A stretch of 34,096 bases of DNA, from assembly GCA_026415575.1 (NCBI GenBank), contig JAOAGV010000044.1, positions 1 to 34,096 of the forward strand, in the 5' to 3' direction. Shown here piece by piece: positions 7,807-15,016 of this stretch. Origin of the DNA: Candidatus Sumerlaeia bacterium (GTDB lineage Bacteria; Sumerlaeota; Sumerlaeia; JADFCW01). The stretch's first letter is position 1, and each line of letters begins with the position of its first letter. The translations under genes and the position numbers were made by a program. The notes beneath the pieces were generated by a model. The model did not search any database, was not told the origin of the DNA, and saw only the letters and a list, made by a program, of their open reading frames with translations.

Positions 7807-9018
7807 CTATTTTCTTTGCCAGCCGGGCAGGACACGCACCGCACGGTGCGGCCGCACGGGGCAAACTGCCTCGCATGCCCCGCAGCCGTTGCATTTTTGT
7901 TTGTCCACCGCCGGTTGCGATGTAAAGCCGCCGTCGGGGCTCTCGATGGCAATCGCCTCATATGGGCACTGTGTGATACACGCCGTGCACTCGGCACCGT
8001 TGGCCAGAAGACACAAATCGCAGTTCACCTGCGCAAGGCCGATGCGATAGGCACGCTTGGCCGCGGCAGACAGGCGTTTCAGCGCACCGCTGGGGCAGAC
8101 CTGTGTGCATGAGCGGCAGTCCGGCCGGCAGTAATCCTCCGAAAAATCGAGCACTGGGGTCATGAATGAGGCGACCCCATACCGCGCGACATCGGGACGG
8201 ATGATCGCGGCCGGACAGCGGCGTACGCAATTGCCGCATCGCACGCAAAGTCCCGTGAACCGGGCTTCGGCAGCGGCGCCGGGCGGCCGCAACGGCACTG
8301 CAGCCTTTTTTTTGCGAAAGGCCAGAATCAACGGGGCGGCCAGCGCGCCGGCACAAAGGCCCAAAAAAGCTCGGCGGGCGGGAAAGACGGCACCGTTGGG
8401 AGACTTCGCTAGCAGGGTGGATCCATCGGACGGGGCGGCGACCGGATGTTGTTTGCGCCGCAGGGCATTGGTCCGGATCAATAGGTCCTGCAAGCCGCCC
8501 AAAGGACAAAGCCGTTGGCACCAGAAAAAGGGCCACAACAGACCGATCAGCACAATTGAGGGCAATATCAGCACGGCAATCAGTAAAGCCCAGTCGGCAC
8601 GCGGATTGAAGATTGAATTGAGATAAAAACTAAGCTGCGCCAGCGGATCGAGCCACAAAAACAACGGATAACCCAGAAGCGCTCCGCCCAGCGTCACCAA
8701 GGAAATCGCGCGACCGACCGCAATCAGGCGCAGCAACTTCAACTGCCCTTTGCACCCCAGCGACGCCGCCTCCTCGTGCAAAAATCCTACGGGGCATGCG
8801 TAGCGGCAAAACCCGCGCGGAATGCAAACAGCAAGAATCAGCGCCGGCACTGCCGCCAGCCACACGTAATCGCCCATCCGCTGCGCCGCAGCTGACGACA
8901 GGGCCACGAAAGGGCTTGCCGCCGGTATCAGCGCCGGTAGCATCCCAACGGGCGAGCCCCAGCCGGCGAGAACAACCGCCGTAAGAAGGATGAATGCGCG
9001 CAGCAAGTGACGAAACAA
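7807..9018 (-). CDS. Membrane polyferredoxin, NapH-NapG-like fusion
   Basis: About 403 aa, probably passing electrons from quinol to the periplasm. The N-terminal ~185 residues have several hydrophobic helices and two CxxxCP motifs (CRYACP near residue 71, CQRLCP near 167), as in NapH/NosR-type quinol dehydrogenases. After a linker, residues ~215-235 read ARRAFLGLCAGALAAPL, a twin-arginine-like motif plus hydrophobic stretch, as at the start of NapG. The C-terminal part then has four cysteine groups for [4Fe-4S] clusters (around 258-268, 297-308, 333-351, 376-386), the same number as NapG. This reads as NapH fused to NapG with an internal Tat-like signal. I place the start at TTG 9018, 4 bases after the upstream FAD gene's stop, with GGGA 7 bases before; the frame is open to another TTG at 9072, which would overlap that gene. 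The upstream partner is Tat-exported, and no napA is in view. Confidence 0.8.
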   Translation of the reverse strand: MFRHLLRAFILLTAVVLAGWGSPVGMLPALIPAASPFVALSSAAAQRMGDYVWLAAVPALILAVCIPRGFCRYACPVGFLHEEAASLGCKGQLKLLRLIAVGRAISLVTLGGALLGYPLFLWLDPLAQLSFYLNSIFNPRADWALLIAVLILPSIVLIGLLWPFFWCQRLCPLGGLQDLLIRTNALRRKQHPVAAPSDGSTLLAKSPNGAVFPARRAFLGLCAGALAAPLILAFRKKKAAVPLRPPGAAAEARFTGLCVRCGNCVRRCPAAIIRPDVARYGVASFMTPVLDFSEDYCRPDCRSCTQVCPSGALKRLSAAAKRAYRIGLAQVNCDLCLLANGAECTACITQCPYEAIAIESPDGGFTSQPAVDKQKCNGCGACEAVCPVRPHRAVRVLPGWQRK

Positions 9019-9022
9019 GTGT

Positions 9023-10411
9023 TTATCCCAGATAGGCGTTTTGGTCGCGCAGGAGTTTTTGCACCTTGGCAATGTCCACGTCGCGCGGCCGGCATTTGTC
9101 CTGCACGGCGATGGCTGCCGCCGCCCCGGCTGCGTGGCCTGTGGTCAGGCAGGGCGCGATCAGGCGCATGTCCTCGATCAGTTTTTCGTCCACGCAGATG
9201 CAGCGTCCGGCTGCCAGAAGATTGTCGAGTTTTTTCGGCAGAAGCGTGCCGTAGGGAATCGGCCATCCGCCGTGCTGGTTGGCGTTTTGTGCGCCGCCGA
9301 CGCCGACCGTGTCGGGGAACTTCTTTCCTTGGCGCGATTCCTCGAAAGTCAGCTTATACGTTCCGGCCAGAAGCCGACTGGTGCGCACACCCAGTTGCGG
9401 CGCAGTCTGAAGCAGATACAGTTCCTCGCCGCCGGGCGTACTGCGGAGTTTCTGGACGCGCTGCCAGATGCTGCGCCGGTGCTCGAGTTCGAGGCGCGTC
9501 AGTTCGGCAATGTCAAGGCAATTGGTGCTGGGGCCGCGCAGATTGATCCACGTGACGCTGGGAATGGGGGTCGGAGCGCCCAGCGGCCGCGAGGCCGGCA
9601 ATTTCAATCCCGCCGCTTTCATTTTTTCGACGTCGGCGCGGTCCACATTGCCCAGACGATGCACCAGTCCGATGGCGTGCAGGCGCATTTCGTGTTCGGC
9701 GCCGGCAGCGGCGAAAATGTCCCCGTCGCCGGTGGCATCCACCACCACGCGCGCAAGAATGGCCTGACGGCCGGATTTGCTTTCGAACACCACGCCGCGC
9801 ACGGCCCCGTTTTCCAGCACAACATCGGCCGCCCAACAATGCAGGAAGACTTTTACGCCCGCTTCGGTGATCATTTCATCCATGACATACTTGGTTGCTT
9901 CGGGGTCCACCGTCGGGTTCCATTTCCCGGGGGCCTGATTGATCACGCCGCCGGGGATTTTGTTCAGCCGTTCAAGCAATTCGTCGCCGATTCCCCGCAT
10001 CACTTTGACAATTCCGCCGTTCGCTTTGGCATGCGTGCTGATGACCAGCAGGACAAGGCCGCCGGTCCACTGTCCGCCAAAATAGCCGTATCGTTCGACC
10101 AGCGCTGTCCGGACGCCTGCGCGCGCGGCCGAAACGGCGGCGGCAAAACCCGCCGGCCCGCCTCCGACCACAAGCACCTCGGTTTCGTGGAGCACCGGCA
10201 GGGGACGTTCGGGTTGAATGACCTTGCTGCCGACCAGCGCGGCCGGGTGGCGCGGGATGTCCATCGGCGGAATCAGCTTTCGCTCGGGTACCGCACCGGT
10301 TGCAGGAAGTCCTTCATTTTCTTGGGCGACGGTGATGCTGGCAAAAGCCGGCCCCAGTCCGGCCGCGGACATGAGTGTAAAAAGGTCTCTTCGCGTGAAC
10401 CGTCTTGTCAT
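9023..10411 (-). CDS. Tat-exported FAD-dependent oxidoreductase
   Basis: This 462-aa flavoprotein begins with a twin-arginine signal (FTRRDLFTLMSAAGLGPAFA, residues 5-24), so the folded FAD enzyme should be exported. The dinucleotide-binding motif VLVVGGGPAGFAAAVSAA lies at residues 79-96, followed by a Glu at the end of the second strand (VERYGYFGG). VVDATGDGDIFAAAG and the C-terminal NLLAAGRCICVDE...GHAAGAAAAIA are the other FAD contacts of the large pfam12831-type FAD oxidoreductase group common in PVC genomes. The substrate cannot be read from the sequence. The gene ends 4 bases before the NapH-NapG-like fusion, so the two are almost certainly co-translated; that membrane ferredoxin is the natural electron donor or acceptor. 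The ATG start follows a short leader with a candidate promoter at 10467-10494. Confidence 0.85.
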   Translation of the reverse strand: MTRRFTRRDLFTLMSAAGLGPAFASITVAQENEGLPATGAVPERKLIPPMDIPRHPAALVGSKVIQPERPLPVLHETEVLVVGGGPAGFAAAVSAARAGVRTALVERYGYFGGQWTGGLVLLVISTHAKANGGIVKVMRGIGDELLERLNKIPGGVINQAPGKWNPTVDPEATKYVMDEMITEAGVKVFLHCWAADVVLENGAVRGVVFESKSGRQAILARVVVDATGDGDIFAAAGAEHEMRLHAIGLVHRLGNVDRADVEKMKAAGLKLPASRPLGAPTPIPSVTWINLRGPSTNCLDIAELTRLELEHRRSIWQRVQKLRSTPGGEELYLLQTAPQLGVRTSRLLAGTYKLTFEESRQGKKFPDTVGVGGAQNANQHGGWPIPYGTLLPKKLDNLLAAGRCICVDEKLIEDMRLIAPCLTTGHAAGAAAAIAVQDKCRPRDVDIAKVQKLLRDQNAYLG

Positions 10412-10466
10412 ACTTGGGCTCCAAGATGTTCTCGGATACTCCGCTGGCGCAGAACATCTGGTAAAA

Positions 10467-10494
10467 AGTCTGCAAGCGGCAACGGGGATGTCAA
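10467..10494 (-). promoter_or_regulatory. Candidate promoter for the FAD oxidoreductase operon
   Basis: On the minus strand TTGACA is followed after 16 bases by CAGACT, about 50-55 bases before the ATG at 10411. The -35 box is perfect and the -10 is weak (3 of 6). Confidence 0.35.
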
Positions 10495-10562
10495 CACATT
10501 CCGTATCGAGTCGGGATGGAAAGCAGGGCGGTCAATTTCGAAGATGAAATGGTCGGGCGAAA

Positions 10563-10654
10563 CGGTCGGCGTGAAAGCCGACCCTCCATGGACGAACGCC
10601 CTCCACGGCGTCCGAACGCAATTGGAGGCGGGGCGGAGAGCCCGACCCTCCAAT
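10563..10654. repeat. Dispersed palindromic repeat cluster between divergent genes
   Basis: The 347-bp gap between the divergent FAD and DUF6807 genes is largely filled by repeat DNA. Positions 10564-10591 match 26 of 28 bases with the reverse complement of 26186-26213. Positions 10621-10654 form an imperfect hairpin with arms ATTGGAGGCGGGGC and GCCCGACCCTCCAAT. Two candidate promoters flank the block. No gene is convincing here, although in-frame open codons extend upstream of the next gene. Confidence 0.5.
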
Positions 10655-10695
10655 GCTCAAAATGCCCCCGCCCCCGCCCGCACACAACAATACGG

Positions 10696-10725
10696 TTGAC
10701 ACTTTCTCCCTGTTCTTCCAGCAAT
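10696..10725 (+). promoter_or_regulatory. Candidate promoter for the DUF6807-sulfatase pair
   Basis: TTGACA at 10696-10701 is followed after 18 bases by AGCAAT at 10720-10725, about 33 bases before the ATG. The -35 box is perfect; the -10 box matches only 3 of 6. Confidence 0.35.
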
Positions 10726-10758
10726 CGCGGAGATGAGGATCGGGAGGTTCAGCACACC

Positions 10759-11718
10759 ATGCTTCGTTTATTGGTGGTCGCGACGTTGTTTTCGACAGCA
10801 GGAGCGGTTGTCCTTCCAGCAACGGCCGGCACGCCCGTTTCCAAAATAACATTTCCCCGTGTTCAAGTCATACCGCAGCCCGATGATCAGGCCTCTTTTC
10901 AGGTCGAAGGTGTGGAGAAATTCCGCTATCACTGGCCCAGCCGCTACATCCGCCCTTACTGGTTTCCGCTGATCGGCCCCGAGGGCGTTTCAGTCACGCG
11001 CATCAGCCATCCGCACGACCCCAACAGCCACAGCCACCACAAGGCCGTCTGGATTGCCCACAACAGTGTCAACGGCTGGGATTTCTGGAGCGACCGCACG
11101 CCGACGCGCATTGTCCATGACCAGATTGTGCGTTACAGCGACGGCGCGGATTCGGCCTCAACGACGGTGCGCAATTTTTGGATCAATGGGGCGGGCCGGC
11201 GCGTCCTGCAGGAGCTTCGCACGGCGCGCCTTCGGCCTCTCGAGCACGGCGAGCTTCTCGTGGACATTGAACTGGAATTCTCGCCCACTACCGGCTCGGC
11301 GACGTTCGGCAAAACGCCGTTTGGCTTTCTCGGCGTCCGCGTGGCCAAGACTATGGGCGTCAACGATGGCGGGGGACAAATCTGCAACTCCGAAGGCGCA
11401 GTCGGCGAACCCGACATCCTGTGGAAACGCGCCCGCTGGGTGGACTACTCCGGCCCGATTGCGCCGAATGCCGAAAACGGCATCGCCCTCATGGACCATC
11501 CGTCCAACCCGCGCCATCCGACGTTCTTCCATGTCCGAAGCGACGGTTGGATGGGCACCGCCTTTTGCTGCGAGGAGCCCTACACGCTGTCGTCCGGCCA
11601 AACGCTTCGGCTGCGCCACCGTCTCTATGTGCATCGCGGCCGCGCCCCGCTTGCGGCCATCGAACGGGAATGGAAGCGGTTTGCGGGGGAACCGGCGGAC
11701 GCTTTTCATAAACCGTAA
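10759..11718 (+). CDS. DUF6807 (PmoA-like) family secreted protein
   Basis: This 319-aa protein starts with a signal peptide (MLRLLVVATLFSTAGAVVLPATA) and is otherwise a single beta-rich domain of the DUF6807 family, often labelled PmoA-like in PVC and Bacteroidetes genomes. Diagnostic blocks are YHWPSRYIRPYWFPLIGPEG (58-76), the histidine-rich HPHDPNSHSHHKAVWIAH (84-101) and GKTPFGFLGVRVA. The histidines suggest a metal or sugar site, but no reaction is established. The ATG at 10759 is preferred because GGGAGG lies 11 bases upstream and the signal peptide begins there; open codons further upstream run through repeat DNA. It ends 12 bases before the sulfatase, whose ribosome site overlaps its stop, so the two form an operon probably acting on an extracytoplasmic, perhaps sulfated, glycan. 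Confidence 0.82.
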   Translation: MLRLLVVATLFSTAGAVVLPATAGTPVSKITFPRVQVIPQPDDQASFQVEGVEKFRYHWPSRYIRPYWFPLIGPEGVSVTRISHPHDPNSHSHHKAVWIAHNSVNGWDFWSDRTPTRIVHDQIVRYSDGADSASTTVRNFWINGAGRRVLQELRTARLRPLEHGELLVDIELEFSPTTGSATFGKTPFGFLGVRVAKTMGVNDGGGQICNSEGAVGEPDILWKRARWVDYSGPIAPNAENGIALMDHPSNPRHPTFFHVRSDGWMGTAFCCEEPYTLSSGQTLRLRHRLYVHRGRAPLAAIEREWKRFAGEPADAFHKP

Positions 11719-11730
11719 GGAGAATCTGCC

Positions 11731-13395
11731 ATGCCTGTCTATTCGCGCAAAAGTTTCTTAACCGCCCTTGGAGCCGGAGCCGCAGTCTCCGCGGTCAACC
11801 CGCTGCTCTTTGCCGGCCCAACCACCGCTCCGCGTCCCAACATTCTTCTCATTCTCGCCGACGATCTCGGCTTTTCCGACATTGGCTGCTTCGGCGGCGA
11901 AATCCGGACGCCCAACCTCGACTCGCTGGCCGCCAATGGCCTTCGCCTCACGCAGTTCTACAACTCCGCCCGTTGCTGTCCCACGCGCGCCAGTCTCCTG
12001 ACCGGCCTCTATCCCCATCAGGCAGGCATGGGCGGCATGGATGTGGACAGCGGCGAACGCGGCTATCGCGGCCGTCTGCTCGACGAATGCGTTACAATCC
12101 CCGAAGTGCTCCGCACCGCCGGCTATCGCACCTTCATGTCGGGCAAATGGCACTTGGGCAAGGTCGGGCCGATTGCGCGCGGCTTCGACGAGTTTTTCGG
12201 CATGCTGCACGGCTTCGACAGTTTTTGGGACCCCAAACCCTATACGCGGCTGCCCGAAGGCCGCCCCATGCGCCGGTATCCGGAGGGCAAATTCTACGCC
12301 ACGGATGCCATCGCCGATCACGCGCTCGATTTTCTCGCCGAATCGCGCAAAACACCTGACAAGCCGTTCTTCCTCTATCTGGCGTTCAATGCCCCGCACT
12401 TTCCGCTCCACGCACCGAAGGGCGAAATCGCCAAATATGTGGACATCTATGCGAAAGGATGGGACTGGATTCGCGAGCAGCGCTATGCACGAATGAAGCA
12501 GATGGGCCTGCTCGATGCGCGCTGGCCGCTGTCGCCCCGCAGCATCATCGGCCCCAATCGCGTTTCAACCCCCGCCGGCTATGCTGACCAGCAAAACCCC
12601 GCTTGGGACTCGCTCGACGCCGACCGTCGCGCCGACCTCGCCCGCCGCATGGCCATCTACGCCGCCATGGTTGACCGCATGGACCAAAACATCGGCCGCG
12701 TACTGGCCGATCTTCGCGCCAACGGCCAACTCGACAACACGCTGATCTTCTTCTTCTCCGACAACGGCGCCTGCGCCGAATGGAACCCCTTCGGGTTCGA
12801 CATCCGGAGCGGCCCCGACAACATTCTCCACAAGGGGAAAGACCTTGAGAACATGGGGCAGCCGGGCACCTATCACAGCTACGGCTCGGCGTGGGCCAAT
12901 GCCTCGAACACCCCGCTGCGGCTTTACAAGCACTACGCGCACGAAGGTGGCATCTGCACGCCGTTCATCGTCCATTGGCCGGCCGGCTTGAAACGCCGGA
13001 ACGAAATTGACACGCGGTTGGGCCACCTCACTGACATTATGCCCACGTGCCTTGAGGTCGCTGGAGCAACCTATCCAAAGACGTTCAACGGGAACACTAT
13101 CCTGCCGGCCGAGGGGCGGAGTCTCCTGCCGGCCCTGCGCGGCGAGCCGCCCCAATCGCGCACGTTGTTCTTCGAGCACGAAGGCAACCGCGCCGTCCGC
13201 GCCGACCGCTGGAAACTGGTCGCCCTCGCCGGCCGCGACTGGGAATTGTATGACGAAGAGGCCGACCGCGTGGAGATGAACAACGTCGCCGCCGAGCATC
13301 CGGACATTGTCCGCGACCTTTCGCGCCAGTGGGAAGAATGGGCGCGCCGCTGCCACGTGCTCCGCGCCGGCGAGGGGAAGAAAAAGAAGAAGTGA
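11731..13395 (+). CDS. Secreted type I sulfatase (arylsulfatase family)
   Basis: This 554-aa enzyme should hydrolyse sulfate esters outside the cytoplasm. It has an N-terminal export signal (SRKSFLTALGAGAAVSAVNPLLFA) with only one Arg, so Sec rather than classical Tat is likely. The sulfatase fold begins at RPNILLILADDLGFSD, with the metal-binding Asp pair at 44-45. The formylglycine motif is CCPTR (82-86), with Cys82 the residue to be oxidised, followed by ASLLTG. GKWHLGK (near 137-143) and the later FFFSDNGACAEW are the other active-site blocks. The sequence resembles the arylsulfatases related to Pseudomonas PAS. No formylglycine-generating or anSME gene is in the window, so maturation must come from elsewhere. 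The protein ends in a run of five lysines. AAGGAG precedes the ATG and overlaps the upstream stop, indicating translation with the DUF6807 gene. Confidence 0.95.
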   Translation: MPVYSRKSFLTALGAGAAVSAVNPLLFAGPTTAPRPNILLILADDLGFSDIGCFGGEIRTPNLDSLAANGLRLTQFYNSARCCPTRASLLTGLYPHQAGMGGMDVDSGERGYRGRLLDECVTIPEVLRTAGYRTFMSGKWHLGKVGPIARGFDEFFGMLHGFDSFWDPKPYTRLPEGRPMRRYPEGKFYATDAIADHALDFLAESRKTPDKPFFLYLAFNAPHFPLHAPKGEIAKYVDIYAKGWDWIREQRYARMKQMGLLDARWPLSPRSIIGPNRVSTPAGYADQQNPAWDSLDADRRADLARRMAIYAAMVDRMDQNIGRVLADLRANGQLDNTLIFFFSDNGACAEWNPFGFDIRSGPDNILHKGKDLENMGQPGTYHSYGSAWANASNTPLRLYKHYAHEGGICTPFIVHWPAGLKRRNEIDTRLGHLTDIMPTCLEVAGATYPKTFNGNTILPAEGRSLLPALRGEPPQSRTLFFEHEGNRAVRADRWKLVALAGRDWELYDEEADRVEMNNVAAEHPDIVRDLSRQWEEWARRCHVLRAGEGKKKKK

Positions 13396-13430
13396 GTTGA
13401 GAGTCGTGAGTTGTGGGTTGCAGGTTCCGG
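13396..13430. repeat. Degenerate 7-bp tandem repeat abutting the sulfatase stop
   Basis: Five 7-bp units (gttgaga, gtcgtga, gttgtgg, gttgcag, gttccgg) begin at the base after the sulfatase stop codon. The rest of the 236-bp gap is AT-rich and non-coding and holds the candidate promoter for the aldolase gene. Confidence 0.45.
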
Positions 13431-13531
13431 GCGGGGCGGGCGATGGGCGGAATCGTACGGAGATGAATGGGAGCATGATTCTGTTGACAACGATTGACAA
13501 ATAGCACCTTACAACGAAGGACATGGATTGC

Positions 13532-13560
13532 TTGTCAACTATTCCTGCTCCAATAATAAT
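13532..13560 (+). promoter_or_regulatory. Strong candidate promoter for the carbohydrate-uptake operon
   Basis: TTGTCA at 13532-13537 and AATAAT at 13555-13560 are separated by 17 bases and each match the sigma-70 consensus in 5 of 6 positions. The start would fall near 13567, 65 bases before the aldolase gene. An interrupted palindrome TAGAA-taa-TTCTA at 13588-13600 just downstream could be an operator. Confidence 0.45.
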
Positions 13561-13631
13561 TACCATGAGAATTGCAAATCTGTGGGGTAGAATAATTCTA
13601 TTTCCCTGCACAGAAGAACAGAAAAAGGACG

Positions 13632-14615
13632 ATGCGGCCCAACGCTAAATCCAAAATCCGAAATCAAAAACCCAAAACCTTCCGAGCGAAGTTTTTAGAT
13701 CAAAAAGTCAAAAACCTGTCGGGGGTTGTTGCTGCCGCTTTTACACCCATGCACGAGGACGGCTCGCTGGACTTGGCGCGCGTGCCGCAGATCGTCGGGC
13801 ATCTGGTGCACGATCGGGTCGCCGGCTTATACGTCAATGGCACCACCGGCGAAGGCCCGTCGTTGACAGGCTCCGAGCGCCGGGCCGCTGCCGAGGCATA
13901 CGTGCGCGCAGCGGGCGGGCGCCTGCCCGTGATCGTTCAAGTCGGGCACAACAGTTTGTTCGAGGCGCGAGAGTTGGCGGCCCATGCGCAAGCGATCGGC
14001 GCCGATGCGGTCTCGGCCACGCCGCCGATGTATTTCCGGCCGGCCGGTGTCGGCGAGTTGGTCGCATGCATGGCCGATGTGGCCTCCGCCGCGCCCCGCT
14101 TGCCGTTCTTCTACTATCACATTCCACGCATGACGCGGGTTGAGCTGGATATGGTCGAGTTTCTGCGGCAGGCCGGCGGGCGCATACCCAACTTCGCGGG
14201 TATAAAATTCAGTTGCTCGAAACTCGATGAGTTTCAAGCGTGCGTCGAGTTTGCCCAAGACCGCTGGGCGGTTTTTTTCGGATACGATGAGATGTTGCTG
14301 AGCGCACTGGTTGTGGGCGCACGTGCGGCGGTCGGCAGCACATATAATTTTGCCGCTCCGCTTTACCACCGCCTAATCGAGGCGTTCGAACGCGGCAACC
14401 TGCCGGAAGCCCGCCGTCTGCAGGGTCTGTCCGTTGCCATGGTGCGTATCCTCGTTCGCTATCGGGGAATGGCGGGGCTAAAAGCCGCGATGAAACTGGT
14501 CGGACGCGACTGCGGCCCGACACGCCGCCCCCTGATCGCCCTGACCAACGCGGAACTGGACGCCTTGCGCAGCGAGTTGGACGGCATAGGTTTCTTTGAT
14601 TTCATTCACGCATAA
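13632..14615 (+). CDS. N-acetylneuraminate lyase / dihydrodipicolinate synthase family aldolase
   Basis: A 327-aa class I aldolase of the DapA/NAL superfamily. The barrel begins at GVVAAAFTPMHEDGSLD; GTTGEG lies at 70-75, the catalytic-Tyr block YYHIP at 161-165 and the Schiff-base Lys in GIKFS at residue 192. The HIP after the tyrosines, where DapA has NVP, favours N-acetylneuraminate-lyase-like or related sugar-acid aldolases over lysine biosynthesis. The operon continues with mutarotases and symporters, and a NanM-like Kelch domain is encoded downstream, supporting a role in cleaving an imported sialic-acid-like sugar to pyruvate plus an amino sugar; this is inference. The first ~20 codons lie in an AT-rich repeat tract and no better ATG/GTG/TTG start follows, so the N-terminal extension probably arose from the repeat. 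AAAGGA lies very close to the ATG. Confidence 0.85.
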   Translation: MRPNAKSKIRNQKPKTFRAKFLDQKVKNLSGVVAAAFTPMHEDGSLDLARVPQIVGHLVHDRVAGLYVNGTTGEGPSLTGSERRAAAEAYVRAAGGRLPVIVQVGHNSLFEARELAAHAQAIGADAVSATPPMYFRPAGVGELVACMADVASAAPRLPFFYYHIPRMTRVELDMVEFLRQAGGRIPNFAGIKFSCSKLDEFQACVEFAQDRWAVFFGYDEMLLSALVVGARAAVGSTYNFAAPLYHRLIEAFERGNLPEARRLQGLSVAMVRILVRYRGMAGLKAAMKLVGRDCGPTRRPLIALTNAELDALRSELDGIGFFDFIHA

Positions 14616-14672
14616 AACCATCGGGCAAGATACCGTGGCGCAAGGCCGGAGCGGGATCGGGAGATACCTGTT

Positions 14673-15011
14673 ATGAAACGATGCGGTTGGGTGATCGGTT
14701 TGCATCCTGAAAAAGTGGAGGAATACAAACGCCTTCACGCCGCTGTCTGGCCCGGCGTGTTGCGGATGATCAAGGCGTGCAATATCCAGAACTACTCGAT
14801 CTATTTGAGCCGGTTGCCGGACGGAAATCATTATCTCTTCAGCTACTTCGAATATGTCGGCGAGGATTTTGCCGGAGACATGGCAAAAATGGCAGCCGAT
14901 GCGGAGACCCAACGCTGGTGGGCGCTATGCAAACCGTGCCAGCGACCGCTCGACAACCGCAAGCCCGGCGAATGGTGGGCGGAAATGGAAGAAGTCTTTC
15001 ATCAGGATTGA
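14673..15011 (+). CDS. rhaM: L-rhamnose mutarotase family protein (cytoplasmic)
   Basis: This 112-aa protein belongs to the RhaM (DUF718) family, which interconverts the alpha and beta anomers of L-rhamnose or similar deoxysugars. The family signature is clear: GLHPEKVEEYKRLHAAVWPGV with His22 at the position of the catalytic His of E. coli RhaM, then IQNYSIYL, LFSYFEY and ETQRWW. Length is normal for the family (about 104 aa). There is no signal peptide, so it acts in the cytoplasm. It ends 5 bases before the SSS symporter gene and is clearly homologous to the lipoprotein encoded just after the symporter, so a symporter is bracketed by two mutarotases. Other rhamnose genes (isomerase, kinase, aldolase) are not in the window, so the sugar could also be L-fucose or another 6-deoxy sugar. 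Confidence 0.9.
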   Translation: MKRCGWVIGLHPEKVEEYKRLHAAVWPGVLRMIKACNIQNYSIYLSRLPDGNHYLFSYFEYVGEDFAGDMAKMAADAETQRWWALCKPCQRPLDNRKPGEWWAEMEEVFHQD

Positions 15012-15016
15012 GGCGC

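Noticed and set aside
9041-10699. 552-codon plus-strand open frame
   Set aside because: Antisense shadow of the FAD oxidoreductase, which has a Tat signal and FAD motifs; no ribosome site or domain in the shadow.
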